64,000 nucleotides of DNA from contig OY720098.1 of NCBI GenBank assembly GCA_963082875.1, positions 124,001 to 188,000 on the forward strand, read 5' to 3'. Each line of letters opens with the position of its first letter. The stretch's first letter is position 1. Positions 10,616 through 20,735 of the stretch are shown here, piece after piece. Under the pieces are notes generated by a model that worked only from the letters and a program-made list of their open reading frames with translations, was not told the origin of the DNA and did not search any database. The DNA is from Corella eumyota. Its lineage: Eukaryota; Chordata; Ascidiacea; Phlebobranchia; Corellidae. The translations under genes were made by a program, and so were the position numbers.

Positions 10616-13600
10616 TTAAACACCAATCATTGTTGCATAAAATATTTCACTTTTCGTTTCAGCAATGATTGTCCACTTGTTGTTCGTTGGATCAAACACT
10701 TCAATGGAAGTAACTGGACCCCTAAATAATAAAACAATAAACCAGAGTTTAATAAATTATTACAAACTAAATATTTAGTTTAACTTACCCACAGTAGCCC
10801 CCAACAACATAAATCTTGCCATTTACAACTGAGGCACAGTGACCACGTCGACCCTTGTTCATTGGTGCAACATCTGACCAGGTATCAGTAAAAATGTTGT
10901 ATTTGATCACTGATGAAACTGGACCATCTTGCCATCCACCTAAAAATTAGGTATAAAAGTAAGTTAACTTAATCATTAGTTCAAGATCCCCTGAAATAAA
11001 ATATCCAATAAAATTGGATTTAAAAAAAATATTACTAGTTATATTATCTAAATTTAATACAAACTAAGCTATACTTACCAGTAACAAATATGTGATCATC
11101 CAAAACTACAGCTGCATGCTCATCTAGACAATATTTCATTGGAGCAATAAGAGACCACTTTGGTTTATTAAAATCAAAACATTCTGATGAACTTAAATAT
11201 TTATCTTTCTCGTTATATCCCCCGATTGCAAACAGTTTACCTAGTCCCAATATATACAACTTTAGAAACTATTTTAACACCAACATGTTTTATTTTTATA
11301 AATTAAATTTAAAAAAGGTAAATTTTTTAAAATTCCATATATTAATAAAAATTCAAAATTTTTTTCTACAAGTCAATGTTATTTCATATAATCATAAAAC
11401 TTTTAACATATTTACCTTTTGCAGCAAGTAATGCATGGTTTCTTCGTGGAACAATCATGTCAGGAATATTTCCTCTTATATTTGTTCTCACATCCAAGAA
11501 TTCCCCACTTGAAAAACATTTTATATTTTTATCTCGGCCCCCAGTTGTGTAAATACAATCTACAACAAATAGAAAAAAATAGATTTACAATTTTATTTCT
11601 ATTTTGTTTTTACACTTAATATTGTGTAATTTAATGTTTAAAAGAAAACTAAAAAAGTAAAAATTTTGTGTGTTATTTATATTCAATATATACTTTAGTT
11701 AAAAAAACTAAACAATGTGTTATTACAAATTTGAAGATAAAGTCTATATTAATTTATAAAATTATCGGCAAATATATCTTTTTTAATCAATTTTAAATCA
11801 AAAAAAAATTCAAGGTAAAACAATATGCAGAAACCAACCCCTTAAGATACACAATAAACAAACCCAATAAAGCAAACAATAAAGTGAATAAACCAACCAT
11901 TTATGACAGCTGATGATGCATACCACCGAGCTTGTTTCATTGGAGGTTCAACTTTCCATTGTGGATCTACCTCATCTAACTTTAAACTCTCAACAGAAGA
12001 TTTATACTGCCCTCCCAAGATGAAAACTTGATTGTTGACAACAGCAGATGAAGCTCCATTCCTTTCATCATTTAATTCCTTTAAATAAATTGTAATAAAT
12101 TTTACATTTGTTTTTACTAACAATTTAATTAACAAAATTAAGTTACGCCATTGTTCTTACAAATTAATAAATTCGTAAATTAACAAAAAAACAAACATAT
12201 TTAATGCCGATTTACTTATATTAATCATATACATATATTATATAATTATATTTTATAAACTATAATATCCCAAACTGCCACAGGCAACTCGAGCCTGGGT
12301 CGGAGTAACTGATGTTACTCTATGTTGAGTGTTTTTGCGCATTCGACCTTTCCGTTGAGGATAAAGATATAAACAAAAATTGTACATTAATATTTTGTTA
12401 TGCTTCTATATACTACAATTATATAGCATTAAAAAAATGGATTAACACTTATAACTAGATTTACTAAATAAAGTAAAAGTTAAAATTACTTATTATTTAA
12501 AAAAAATATTTTTAAAATTATCAATATTTAACATATATAATAAAAAGGCGTTAATACAGTTATTCTTGGTTATGAAGTGGAAAATAATTTATATTTATCA
12601 CATATAACAAATGTAAATTGATAAAAATAAAACAAATAACTTAGGAGGTAACACAAACAAAAACAAGCAGGAAAAATGAGTAACAACAGTAACCGAAAAA
12701 TGTCATATAAAAAGGTGGTTCTTTCGGTCTATGACGCCACAATCAAATGTTAATTTTTAATTGCTAAAGATTAAAAATTAAAATTATTTATAACAAACAA
12801 ACACTGATCATTTTTGGTTGTTTAATACCATGACTACCAAGATAAAAATAAATAAACAGAACTTACAAATTAAAAAAAAATTAAATTTAAAATTAGCAAC
12901 AGTTAACTAAACACTAATTGCCTTGATTAAATTTTTACTATAAAAAGCAACTTTCAGAACAATAATGTTCTTAAATTAAAACGTTAAAATCGATCAAAAC
13001 AAAAATTTATTTTTCTTCTATAAACTGCTAAATAAATATAAGAATCATATTGCCAATACCAATCAATTTTATTTAAATCAACTTACTGGCATCTGAGTCC
13101 ATTGTTTTGTAACAGTATCAAACAAAACAGAATCTTTTTCATTGGAGATATTCCTTCCCATTATAAATAACTTTGTTGGAACTACAACTGTATAGCAAAG
13201 TAATTTTAATAATCAATTTTTGTAAAATAGTTAATAACACCTTCACATGATAAAACCAGTTGACAATAAATATAAATGTTCAATTTAAAGGCTTACAAAT
13301 TAAATAAAATCGCTATTTGTGAACACTTTGTTGTGGCTGAACCTTTTGTTGAGACTGAACCTTTTGTTGAGGCTGAACACTTTGTTGAGGCTGAACCTTT
13401 TGTTGAGACTGAACACTTTGTTGAGGCTGAACACTTTGTTGAGGCTTTTGTACAAGTGCAGAAACAAGCAACTTGGAGCATACTTCATTCTTCATAATCA
13501 GATCCTATATGAAAAACAATATTATCAATTCCGCGATGTTACCCAAACCCAGACCCGAGTTGTACAAGTTTATGATATTAATGACCTTATAACATTACCC

Positions 13601-15914
13601 CAACCCAGTCTGAAGTTGAGCAAGTTTAAGATATTAATGACCTTATAATATTATCCCCAATCCAGTCTTAAGTTGTACAAGTTTAAAATATTTCTGGGCC
13701 AAAGCTAATTTACTTTTACCTCTTCCATAACCACTTGTTTAATAAATTCTCCGTCAATTTTAAGAAGATCAAGAGATTGAAACAATTGGTTGACATGTTT
13801 CTTTCTGCGTAATGTGTCATGTTTTATCCAACCGATCATCGCATTGTAAACTGTCCTCTCTGAAGTAACCTAATATTTAAAATTGCAAATAATACTGACA
13901 TTAAAATACTTTTTATTATATTATTATACATATTTATTTATCTTCGATGGGGGAGGTCAACTTCACGTCCTAAACTTGGAGTAACATCAGTCACCCAAAC
14001 CCAGTCTCAAGTTGCCTGTGGCAGTTTAGAATATTATTAATTATAATTGCCTGATAATTAAGCTGCTGAAGTGTTGGCTCAGCAGGATTTTATACCATAT
14101 AAAGCACCTTACTAAACCACGCTACAGCATGTGAGCATAGGGATCGAACCCCTGACCTCATGTGGTGTAGAACCTCATGTGTATCGAACCCCTGACCTCA
14201 CACCACGCTGCCGGTCACAAGATACTACAGCATATAAGCAGTAAAGATTGAATTTTTTAATCATAAATTAGTTTTTATTTTGACTTACATTTTTCTTTTC
14301 TAATCTAAGAACAGAAAACAAATCCTCAAAACAAAGTTTTACAAAGTCTGGCTTGGATGTGACGAGTTCGAAGTTCTCAGCAATCATTTTCTGGGCTCTT
14401 TGCTTTAAGTTTTCAAGGTTGTATTTTTTAGAATAAGCCAGCATGGTTAAACAATTCTCAACATCAACTATTGTTAAGAGGAATGAAAAACAGAACTCTT
14501 GAAGTCCTACAATAAAAAACCAAGTTTTAACAAGCATCAGATCACTATTTAGATTTAACGAGTAAGCAACAGACAACCCTTTTAACTTTAACAGTGTTAA
14601 GTTAATGGTAAAGAACATTTTGAACTACTATCCTTTTTAAGAGAACTACCAACACCAAGGTTCCCTTTAGAACAACAACAATCACCAAAGTTAAGTAACC
14701 CCTTGCCCACTATGACATGTACCCAGTGGGAAAAGTGCCCACTTAACCCCCAGATTTTGTTCGTATATATCTTTATCCTCAATAGAGGAAAGTCAACTTG
14801 CTGAAGCAACAAACGTTAGCCTGACCCAGTCTCAGGGGCCTGTCGCAGTTTGGGATATTATTGATTATAAATGCCCAAGAATTATGCTGCTGATGAAGTG
14901 CTGGCTCAACAGGAGTTTGTACTGTTTATAGAGTCTTACTCAAAGGTGCTACAGTATGAAAGCAGTGAAAATTAAACCCAGGACCTCATGTAATGTAGGA
15001 AGCGTTCTCACCACTACACAACGATGCCGGTAGAGAGACCCTACCTTGAGATGTTACTTTAAAAAATAATGTTTAAATACTTTCAATCTGGAGTTCTTCA
15101 GCTGCTTCCAAAACTTTGAAGACATTTTCCGAGGTAAGCAGAATCTTTTCAGTGTAGATAAAGTTGAAAATAACTTCCATAATCTCTGAGCTTATTCCAC
15201 GGACTTTACCATCTTCATTGTATTTGCCTTTCATCTGAATAATTTAGTTTGTTATAACACTTTACTACAAATTAATAAGAACAACATTTTACAAACCAAA
15301 CTTAAGAAATGGCAGCGTGGTGTAGTGGTTAGAATACTTGCTACACCACACATGCAGTCGTGGGTTCAATCCCCACTGATCTCATGCTGTAGCGCCCTTG
15401 AGTAAGGCGCTATAAACAGTATAAACTCCTGCTGAGTCAGCACTTAATCAGCAGCATAATTATCAGGCAATTATAATCTATAATATCCCAAACTGTTAAA
15501 GGCAACTCGAGACTGGGTCGGAGTAAATGATGTTACTTTATGCTTAAGTTGTAAAGTCAACTTTCCCACATCGAGGATAAAGATATATATTAAAAAAAAA
15601 TATAATCACTTGATTAAAACAACTATATTACCGAAGCAAACATGTCCCTGAAGAACTCAGAAAACAATCCAAGAATATTTTTGTGGCCGTGATGTTTCAT
15701 GTCTGATTCATCCGAGATTATGACATCATAATAAACCCGATCTCTCTTCCTATCTCTATAAGTAAATGTTATCAATCCTTATTTTCTAATTAACTGAAGT
15801 AAATTTTATATAAGCAGCACAATTTAATATTACATTGAAACTTGAAACCAACCTGTTTAGTTTCTCAAACATTTCATGAATGTGGTCGCTTTTAAACTCC
15901 TTGCTTACAACCAT
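10616..15914 (-). CDS. BTB-BACK-Kelch protein A (KLHL-type Cullin-3 adaptor)
   Basis: About 12 exons, roughly 585 residues, the usual KLHL size. Start MVVSKEFKSDHIHEMFEKLN (exon 15853-15914). The BTB domain continues with YYDVIISDESDMKHHGHKN and NVFKVLEAAEELQIE (to about 15075); the BACK domain is at 14290-14507 (NCLTMLAYSKKYNLENLKQR) and 13720-13870 (TVYNAMIGWIKHD). A glutamine-rich linker (13318-13504) precedes six kelch-type exons with GG and W signatures (VFILGGQYKS, KLFAIGGYNEKDKY, IYVVGGYCG, EVFDPTNNKW) ending MIGV and TAA at 10616. Family members bind CUL3 through BTB-BACK and substrates through the propeller; the substrate here is unknown. Exon limits are by eye from GT-AG and frame. 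A tandem paralogue follows upstream. Confidence 0.9.
12255..12375 (+). mobile_element. SINE 3' fragment
   Basis: ATAATATCCCAAACTGCCAC, GGGTCGGAGTAACTGATGTT and a GAGGATAAAGATATA tail, in a Kelch gene A intron. Confidence 0.85.
13321..13455 (-). repeat. coding minisatellite, 18-bp unit, in Kelch gene A
   Basis: Seven to eight units translate as repeats of QQSVQP/QQKVQS between BACK and the first kelch blade. The matching exon of Kelch gene B (18346-18413) has no such array. Confidence 0.9.
13535..13690 (-). repeat. triplicated SINE tail fragment, about 62-bp unit
   Basis: Three units, each containing an ACCCAGTCT-like core, GTTGTACAAGTTTA and GATATTAATGACCTTATAA. The first part matches the minus-strand SINE tail (ACCCAGTCTCAAGTTG), suggesting a tandem array grown from a SINE remnant. 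Confidence 0.65.
13939..14216 (-). mobile_element. SINE copy with internal head duplication
   Basis: Full order from tail (TATCTTCGATGGGGGAGGTC) to head (CACCACGCTGCCGGT). The B-box region GATCGAACCCCTGACCTCA or a near form appears twice, at about 14146-14162 and 14182-14198. Confidence 0.85.
14768..15032 (-). mobile_element. full-length SINE copy
   Basis: Tail TTTATCCTCAATAGAGGAAA through body GCTGCTGATGAAGTGCTGGC to head CACTACACAACGATGCCGG, in the Kelch gene A intron left of the BTB exon. Confidence 0.88.
15312..15592 (+). mobile_element. full-length SINE copy, best-preserved head
   Basis: Starts GCAGCGTGGTGTAGTGGTTA (A box), B box GTGGGTTCAATCCCC, body AGTCAGCACTTAATCAGCAG, tail CATCGAGGATAAAGATATAT. 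Present in Kelch gene A intron 2 and absent from the same intron of gene B, so inserted after the genes separated or lost by conversion. Confidence 0.92.
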
Positions 15915-16964
15915 TTTAGTTCACCTCAACTACACTCTGCTAAAAGTAAATGGAACAAAACATTAGACATGTTTTTAACGGTCTAGACAGGTTGCTAAGC
16001 AACACTGGGACCAGAAGCTTCGGCCTGCTAAGCAACACGACTCCAACAGGCAACCCAAGCGAACAAGATAGCCTTGTGATGTCATAGAATGGTTATTGTT
16101 AAAACGTCTGTGCTTTATTACGAACAATGAAGGGTATTATGTTTCCACAAGTAAGCAATTTTTACGTTGAATGAGTGTTAAAAATGTTGTACAGGTTTTG
16201 TTCTTTAATACTGGAATACAGTATACTAATAGGGTTAAGATTTTGACAGAAACTGGAATAATTAACCAACCAATAACCAATTGTTGGGGATTCGAACCCT
16301 AGATAGGGTGATGTCACTCATAGGATGATGTATTTACTGAAAACTGCACAAACTTTCTAATATATTCGCAAACATTTTGTTATAAATATTTATTTAAAAA
16401 ATAAAGTTTCAAAAGTTCTACGATTTGGTTACCATAACAACTCTTTTTAAAATTCTTTGCAAAAAATTAATTTAGCAAAATCAACTTTGAAAATCACATT
16501 TTTTTAATAAAAATAGAAAAATGTTTAAAAATAAAAAAAAACAAAAAACAGTAAAATGTTAGAATGGTAGGTTGAGGTGTACGATTATGTGTTGCAATTT
16601 TAATTCTTTTAGGCCATAGTGTCTTTTAATAGGATTTTATAAACAATACTAACTTCCAATAAACCAAAAACAATCGACAGTTATTTTTTGAGTAAATAAA
16701 CTGTCAAAGTCAATTCGGAACTGGGTCAAAGTTAACAAATGTTTTGGTTTAGGCCATAAAGATGACCTTACTACATAATAAAATATAAATTAGGAAAAAA
16801 TAGCCATTTTTTGTCCTCTATAAGATAAAGCCAACTTCACAGGCTTAACATTAGTTTCTTTACGTTAAAAGTTATTTAACTTTTTTAAATTTCCTATTAA
16901 ATTCTAACCTTTTTTAACAATTTTGATTGTAAGCTACAATTTTTTAATCGCTTTATTCTTACAA
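15915..16964. other. intergenic between Kelch genes A and B
   Basis: 15915 to about 16440 is the 5' flank of gene A and is matched by 20202-20600 upstream of gene B (shared GTCTGTGCTTTATTACGAAC and TGTACAGGTTTTGTTCTTTA), so the two promoters are duplicates. 16695-16770 and 16811-16860 look like eroded SINE tails. No other gene is visible. Confidence 0.75.
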
Positions 16965-19900
16965 TTAAACAACCACCATTGTTGCCCAAGATATCTCCCT
17001 TCCTGTTTCAGCAATGATTGTCCACTGGTTGTTCGTCGGATCAAATACTTCAATGGAGTTAACAGAACCCAAGCCAATTACTCTACATAGTTAAAGATAT
17101 TCAAGTTTAAAAAGTTTTAACAAACAAAATATGTTGTTCACCTTTTCCTGCCTCCCACAACAAAAATCTTGCCATCTACAACTGAGGCACAGTGATAACA
17201 TCGAGCCTTGTTCATTGGTTCAACTTCTGACCAGGTATCAGTAATAATGTTGTATTTGATCACTGATGAAACTGCATCAATATTTCGAATTCCACCTTAA
17301 ATACAAAAAAACAATAATAAATCGCAAAATTATTACTAATTAAAAATATCACATTACTTTTATAAAACCTCTTCTTTAAATTCATTTCATTAAGTATAAA
17401 ATATTTAACTGTTTGTTGATTCAAAATTCTTAAAACAGATACTTACTATTCTTATAAAGACTTTTTTAAAAGTAATAAGAGACAGTAGCCTACCTGTAAC
17501 AAATATGTGATTATCCAAAACTACAGCTGCATGAGCATGTATGCAATTTCTCATTGGAGAAATAAGGGACCACTTTTTTTTATTAAAATCAAAACATTCT
17601 GATGAACTCAAACTTCCATCTTTTTCATTACACCCCCCGATGGTAAATAATTTGCCTAACCAAATAGTAAAGGCACTTTTGACTTAAGATATTAAAATAA
17701 TTGTAGGTATTAAAACTTGCACACTTGGGTACCTCCTGCAGCAAGTAGTGCATGCTCTTGTTTAGGTGAAAGCATTTCAGGGATAATTTTTCTTTTATTT
17801 TTTCTCACTTTTAAATATTCTACATTTGATAAAATCAATTTATTTTTAGACTTCCCCCCAGCTGTGTAAATATACCCTACAAAAACATTTGGTTTTAGAA
17901 TATTATAATATCTAAGTTTTACACTAACAAATTATTTGATGAATGCTTAAAAAAAGTTTTAAAAATCGATAAATAACCCCCATCTAGAATAAGTTATGTT
18001 AAACAAACTTAAATTCGCAAATCAAAAAGTTAATAAACCAACAGAATCTCTTCCATAAGCACCAGTTCCTCCCATTATAAGTAACTTTGTTGGAACTAAA
18101 TCAGGCAACACATAAAAGTTTATGGTTAATTAAGTTTTAAAAGATGAATAAAGAATATATTGCTTACAGAAGATTGTTTAACTATAATTCATTTTTTTGT
18201 AAAATAAATTTTAAATTAACATTTTAAAACCCAACACATTACATTCTTAGCATTTAATTCTAAAAAAGAAAAGTCAGGCTTGCCAAAAAAAATTTACCAT
18301 TACTGTTTTTTACTAATTTACTAAATCTAATCTAAAAAACCTGTTGGTTTGTTTTCTAGAGGTTTTAAAACAAGACGATTATAGCAATCCTTGTTTTTCA
18401 TAATTAGATCCTAAACAACGAAAAAGTAAAAAATATAGGTTGTTAATTATAAAAGTTTACAAATTTTAAGCATTACCACTAAGTGATATTTTTATCACAT
18501 TGTAAAATAATAATCTAATATAAAAATTTATTTAAGTTCGGTAGTGTGGCGAACCATTAATGGCATCGCCCAAAAGCCAAAAGGTTTTGGATTCGAGCCG
18601 CACTAACGCCACAATATTCCCCCTTAAGCCCGGTATTTACAGATAGCTCAAACACGTCCTAAACCGCACCATTACCCAATAAAAAATGTCAAAAACCCAA
18701 AATGAAAAAAAATTTTCAGTCATAAACAAGAAGAACTGAAAAGACAACAAAAGCTTTTGTTAATATTACCTCCTTTAAAATGACTAGTTCAATAAAAGCT
18801 TTATCAATTTTAAGAAGATCAAGAGATTGAAACAATTTGTTGACATGCTTCTTTCTGCGTAATGTGTCACATTTTATCCAGTTTATCATCGCATTGTAAA
18901 CTATCTTCTCAGATAAAACCTATAAAACTTAGTAACCTCAATTTTAGTGTTCAAATAGCAAATAATTCAAAATTATTGCATAAATTATAAATATTGTTCA
19001 CCTACATTTTTTTCTTCTAGCTCTAGAATGGAAAGCAAAGTCTTAAAACTAATGGTAAGAAATTCCTTCGTTGATGAAACTGTTTCAAAATTCTCAGCAA
19101 TTTTTTGTAGAGCTTTTTGAGTTAAATTTTTAAGGTTCAATTTTTGAGAAATAGATAACACTGCTAAACAATTTTCAACTTCAACAATTTTTGGTAGAAA
19201 TGTTAAACAAAACTCATGAAGCCCTAAAAGAAAATTCGGTTACAACCCCAACATATAAAACTATTTAATTAGAACAAAAAAAGCATTCCAAGAAAGGTAT
19301 AAGTTTTATCTGCTAAGAAAATAAAAACATGTTTTTTTTTTCCAACGAATAACCATGCTAGGGCATCTTTATTTCTAATATATAGAATCAAAAAACAACA
19401 ATTACCAGGTAAATTTACATTAAAATTTTTAAATACTTTCAATCTTGAGTTCTTTAGCTGCTTCCAAAACTTCGAAGACATTTTCTGAGGTAAGCAAAAT
19501 CTTTTCAGTGTAGATAAAGTTGAAAATAACTTCCATAATCTCTGAGCTTATTCCACGGACTTTACCATCTTCATTGTATTTGCCTTTCATCTGAATAAAT
19601 ATAAAAAGCTGGGTTTGGTGACCATGCCATAACATACTTAAAACCTTTATGTAAACATTAATTTTTTTGGCATGTTTTAAATCATTAAATTGATTTTGTC
19701 ATTTTTCCCCGTCGCATTGTTGTAATATTCACTATATATCTTAAAACTCACTGTCGTCAATGCGCAATAAAAACAAAATAAATAGAAATAAAAAATTACT
19801 TAGGAAAAATACAAAAACATCATTTTAAAAATTTAATACAAAAAAAACTAAAAATATTAATGCAAACTGCAACCCAAGGTAAAGAACTAATGTTGTTTCT

Positions 19901-20201
19901 TTAAAACAAATAACTAACCGAAGCAAACATGTCCCTGAAGAATTCAGAAAACAATCCAAGAATATTTTTGTGGCCATGATGTTTCATGTCTGATTCATCC
20001 GAGATTATGACATCATAATAAACCCGATCCTTCTTCCTATCTCTAAAAGTAAATGTCATCAATCATTATTTTTTGATTAACTGAAGTAAATTTTATATAA
20101 GCAGCACAATTTAATATAACATTGAAATTTGAAACCAACCTGTTTAGTTTCTCAAACATTTCATGAATGTGGTCGCTTTTAAACTCCTTGCTTACAACCA
20201 T
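16965..20201 (-). CDS. BTB-BACK-Kelch protein B, tandem paralogue with a shorter propeller
   Basis: Same exon plan as gene A: start MVVSKEFKSD at 20201, BTB exons at about 20040-19920 and 19430-19590 (KGKYNEDGKVRGISSEIMEV), BACK exons near 19020-19225 (LTQKALQKIAENFE) and 18770-18920, then a short linker exon 18346-18413 (KDCYNRLVLKPLENKPT) and kelch-type exons to the TAA at 16965 (EVFDPTNNQW, ETGREISWATMVVV). I cannot find equivalents of gene A's exon at 11900-12080 (SSAVVNNQVFILGG) nor the second half of its exon 13087-13190, so the predicted propeller is about one and a half blades shorter, near 480-500 residues. It may be a divergent functional copy or a decaying one; no stop is obvious in the exons I read. 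Confidence 0.8.
18544..18625 (+). other. tRNA-like sequence, possible head of a second SINE family
   Basis: GTGTGGCGAACCATTAATGG followed by TTTTGGATTCGAGCCGCACT resembles a Leu/Ser-type tRNA A and B box pair. No clear acceptor stem pairing or CCA; unlikely to be a working tRNA. It lies in a Kelch gene B intron. Confidence 0.4.
19608..19772 (-). repeat. unnamed interspersed repeat, about 165 bp (copy 2)
   Basis: Reverse complement of 9243-9408 with roughly 80 percent identity by eye: GGTTTGGTGACCATGCC at its left end, CATTAAATTGATTTTGTCAT in the middle, TGTCGTCAATGCGCAATAAA at the right end. It sits in the Kelch gene B intron where gene A instead carries a SINE. Confidence 0.75.
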
Positions 20202-20735
20202 TTTTATTTGCCTTAACTAACAGTCTAGGCAGCTGGAGCAGACAAAATACCTAATGTCATAGAATATTTGGTACTGAAACGTCTGTGCTTTATTACGAAC
20301 AATGAAGAGTATAAAGTTTCCACAAGTGAGCATTGTTTATGTTGAATGGGTGTTAAAAGTTGTACAGGTTTTGTTCTTTAATACTGGAATACAGCATACT
20401 AATAAGTTTAATTTTGACAGAAATTAGAACAATTAACCAACCAATACCCAATTGTTGGGATTCGAACCCTAGACCTCATAGTGTGATGTATCTAATGAAA
20501 GCTGCACAAACTTTCTAATATTTTTACAAACATTTTGTTATAAATATTTATTTAAAAAATAAACTTTCAAAAGTTCTACAGATTGGTTACCATAACAACT
20601 CTACATACAATTTGTTACAAAATCTGCTTATGACATCATAACATACATATACACTGTTGATGACATCACAAACATGAACGTCATAGTCTGTGACGTCATA
20701 GTGTTAAGGCTTTAAGGAGCTAAAAAACAATGACA
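20202..20735. other. intergenic between Kelch gene B 5' end and CEP350 3' end
   Basis: 20202-20600 duplicates the gene A promoter flank. 20601-20735 holds the CEP350 3' end side with TGACATCA and TGACGTCA motifs. The gap is under 540 bp, so the CEP350 3' UTR and the Kelch B promoter must be close or overlapping. Confidence 0.7.

Noticed and set aside
18544-18625. Functional tRNA gene
   Set aside because: A- and B-box-like strings are present but acceptor and anticodon stems do not pair convincingly; more likely a SINE head remnant.
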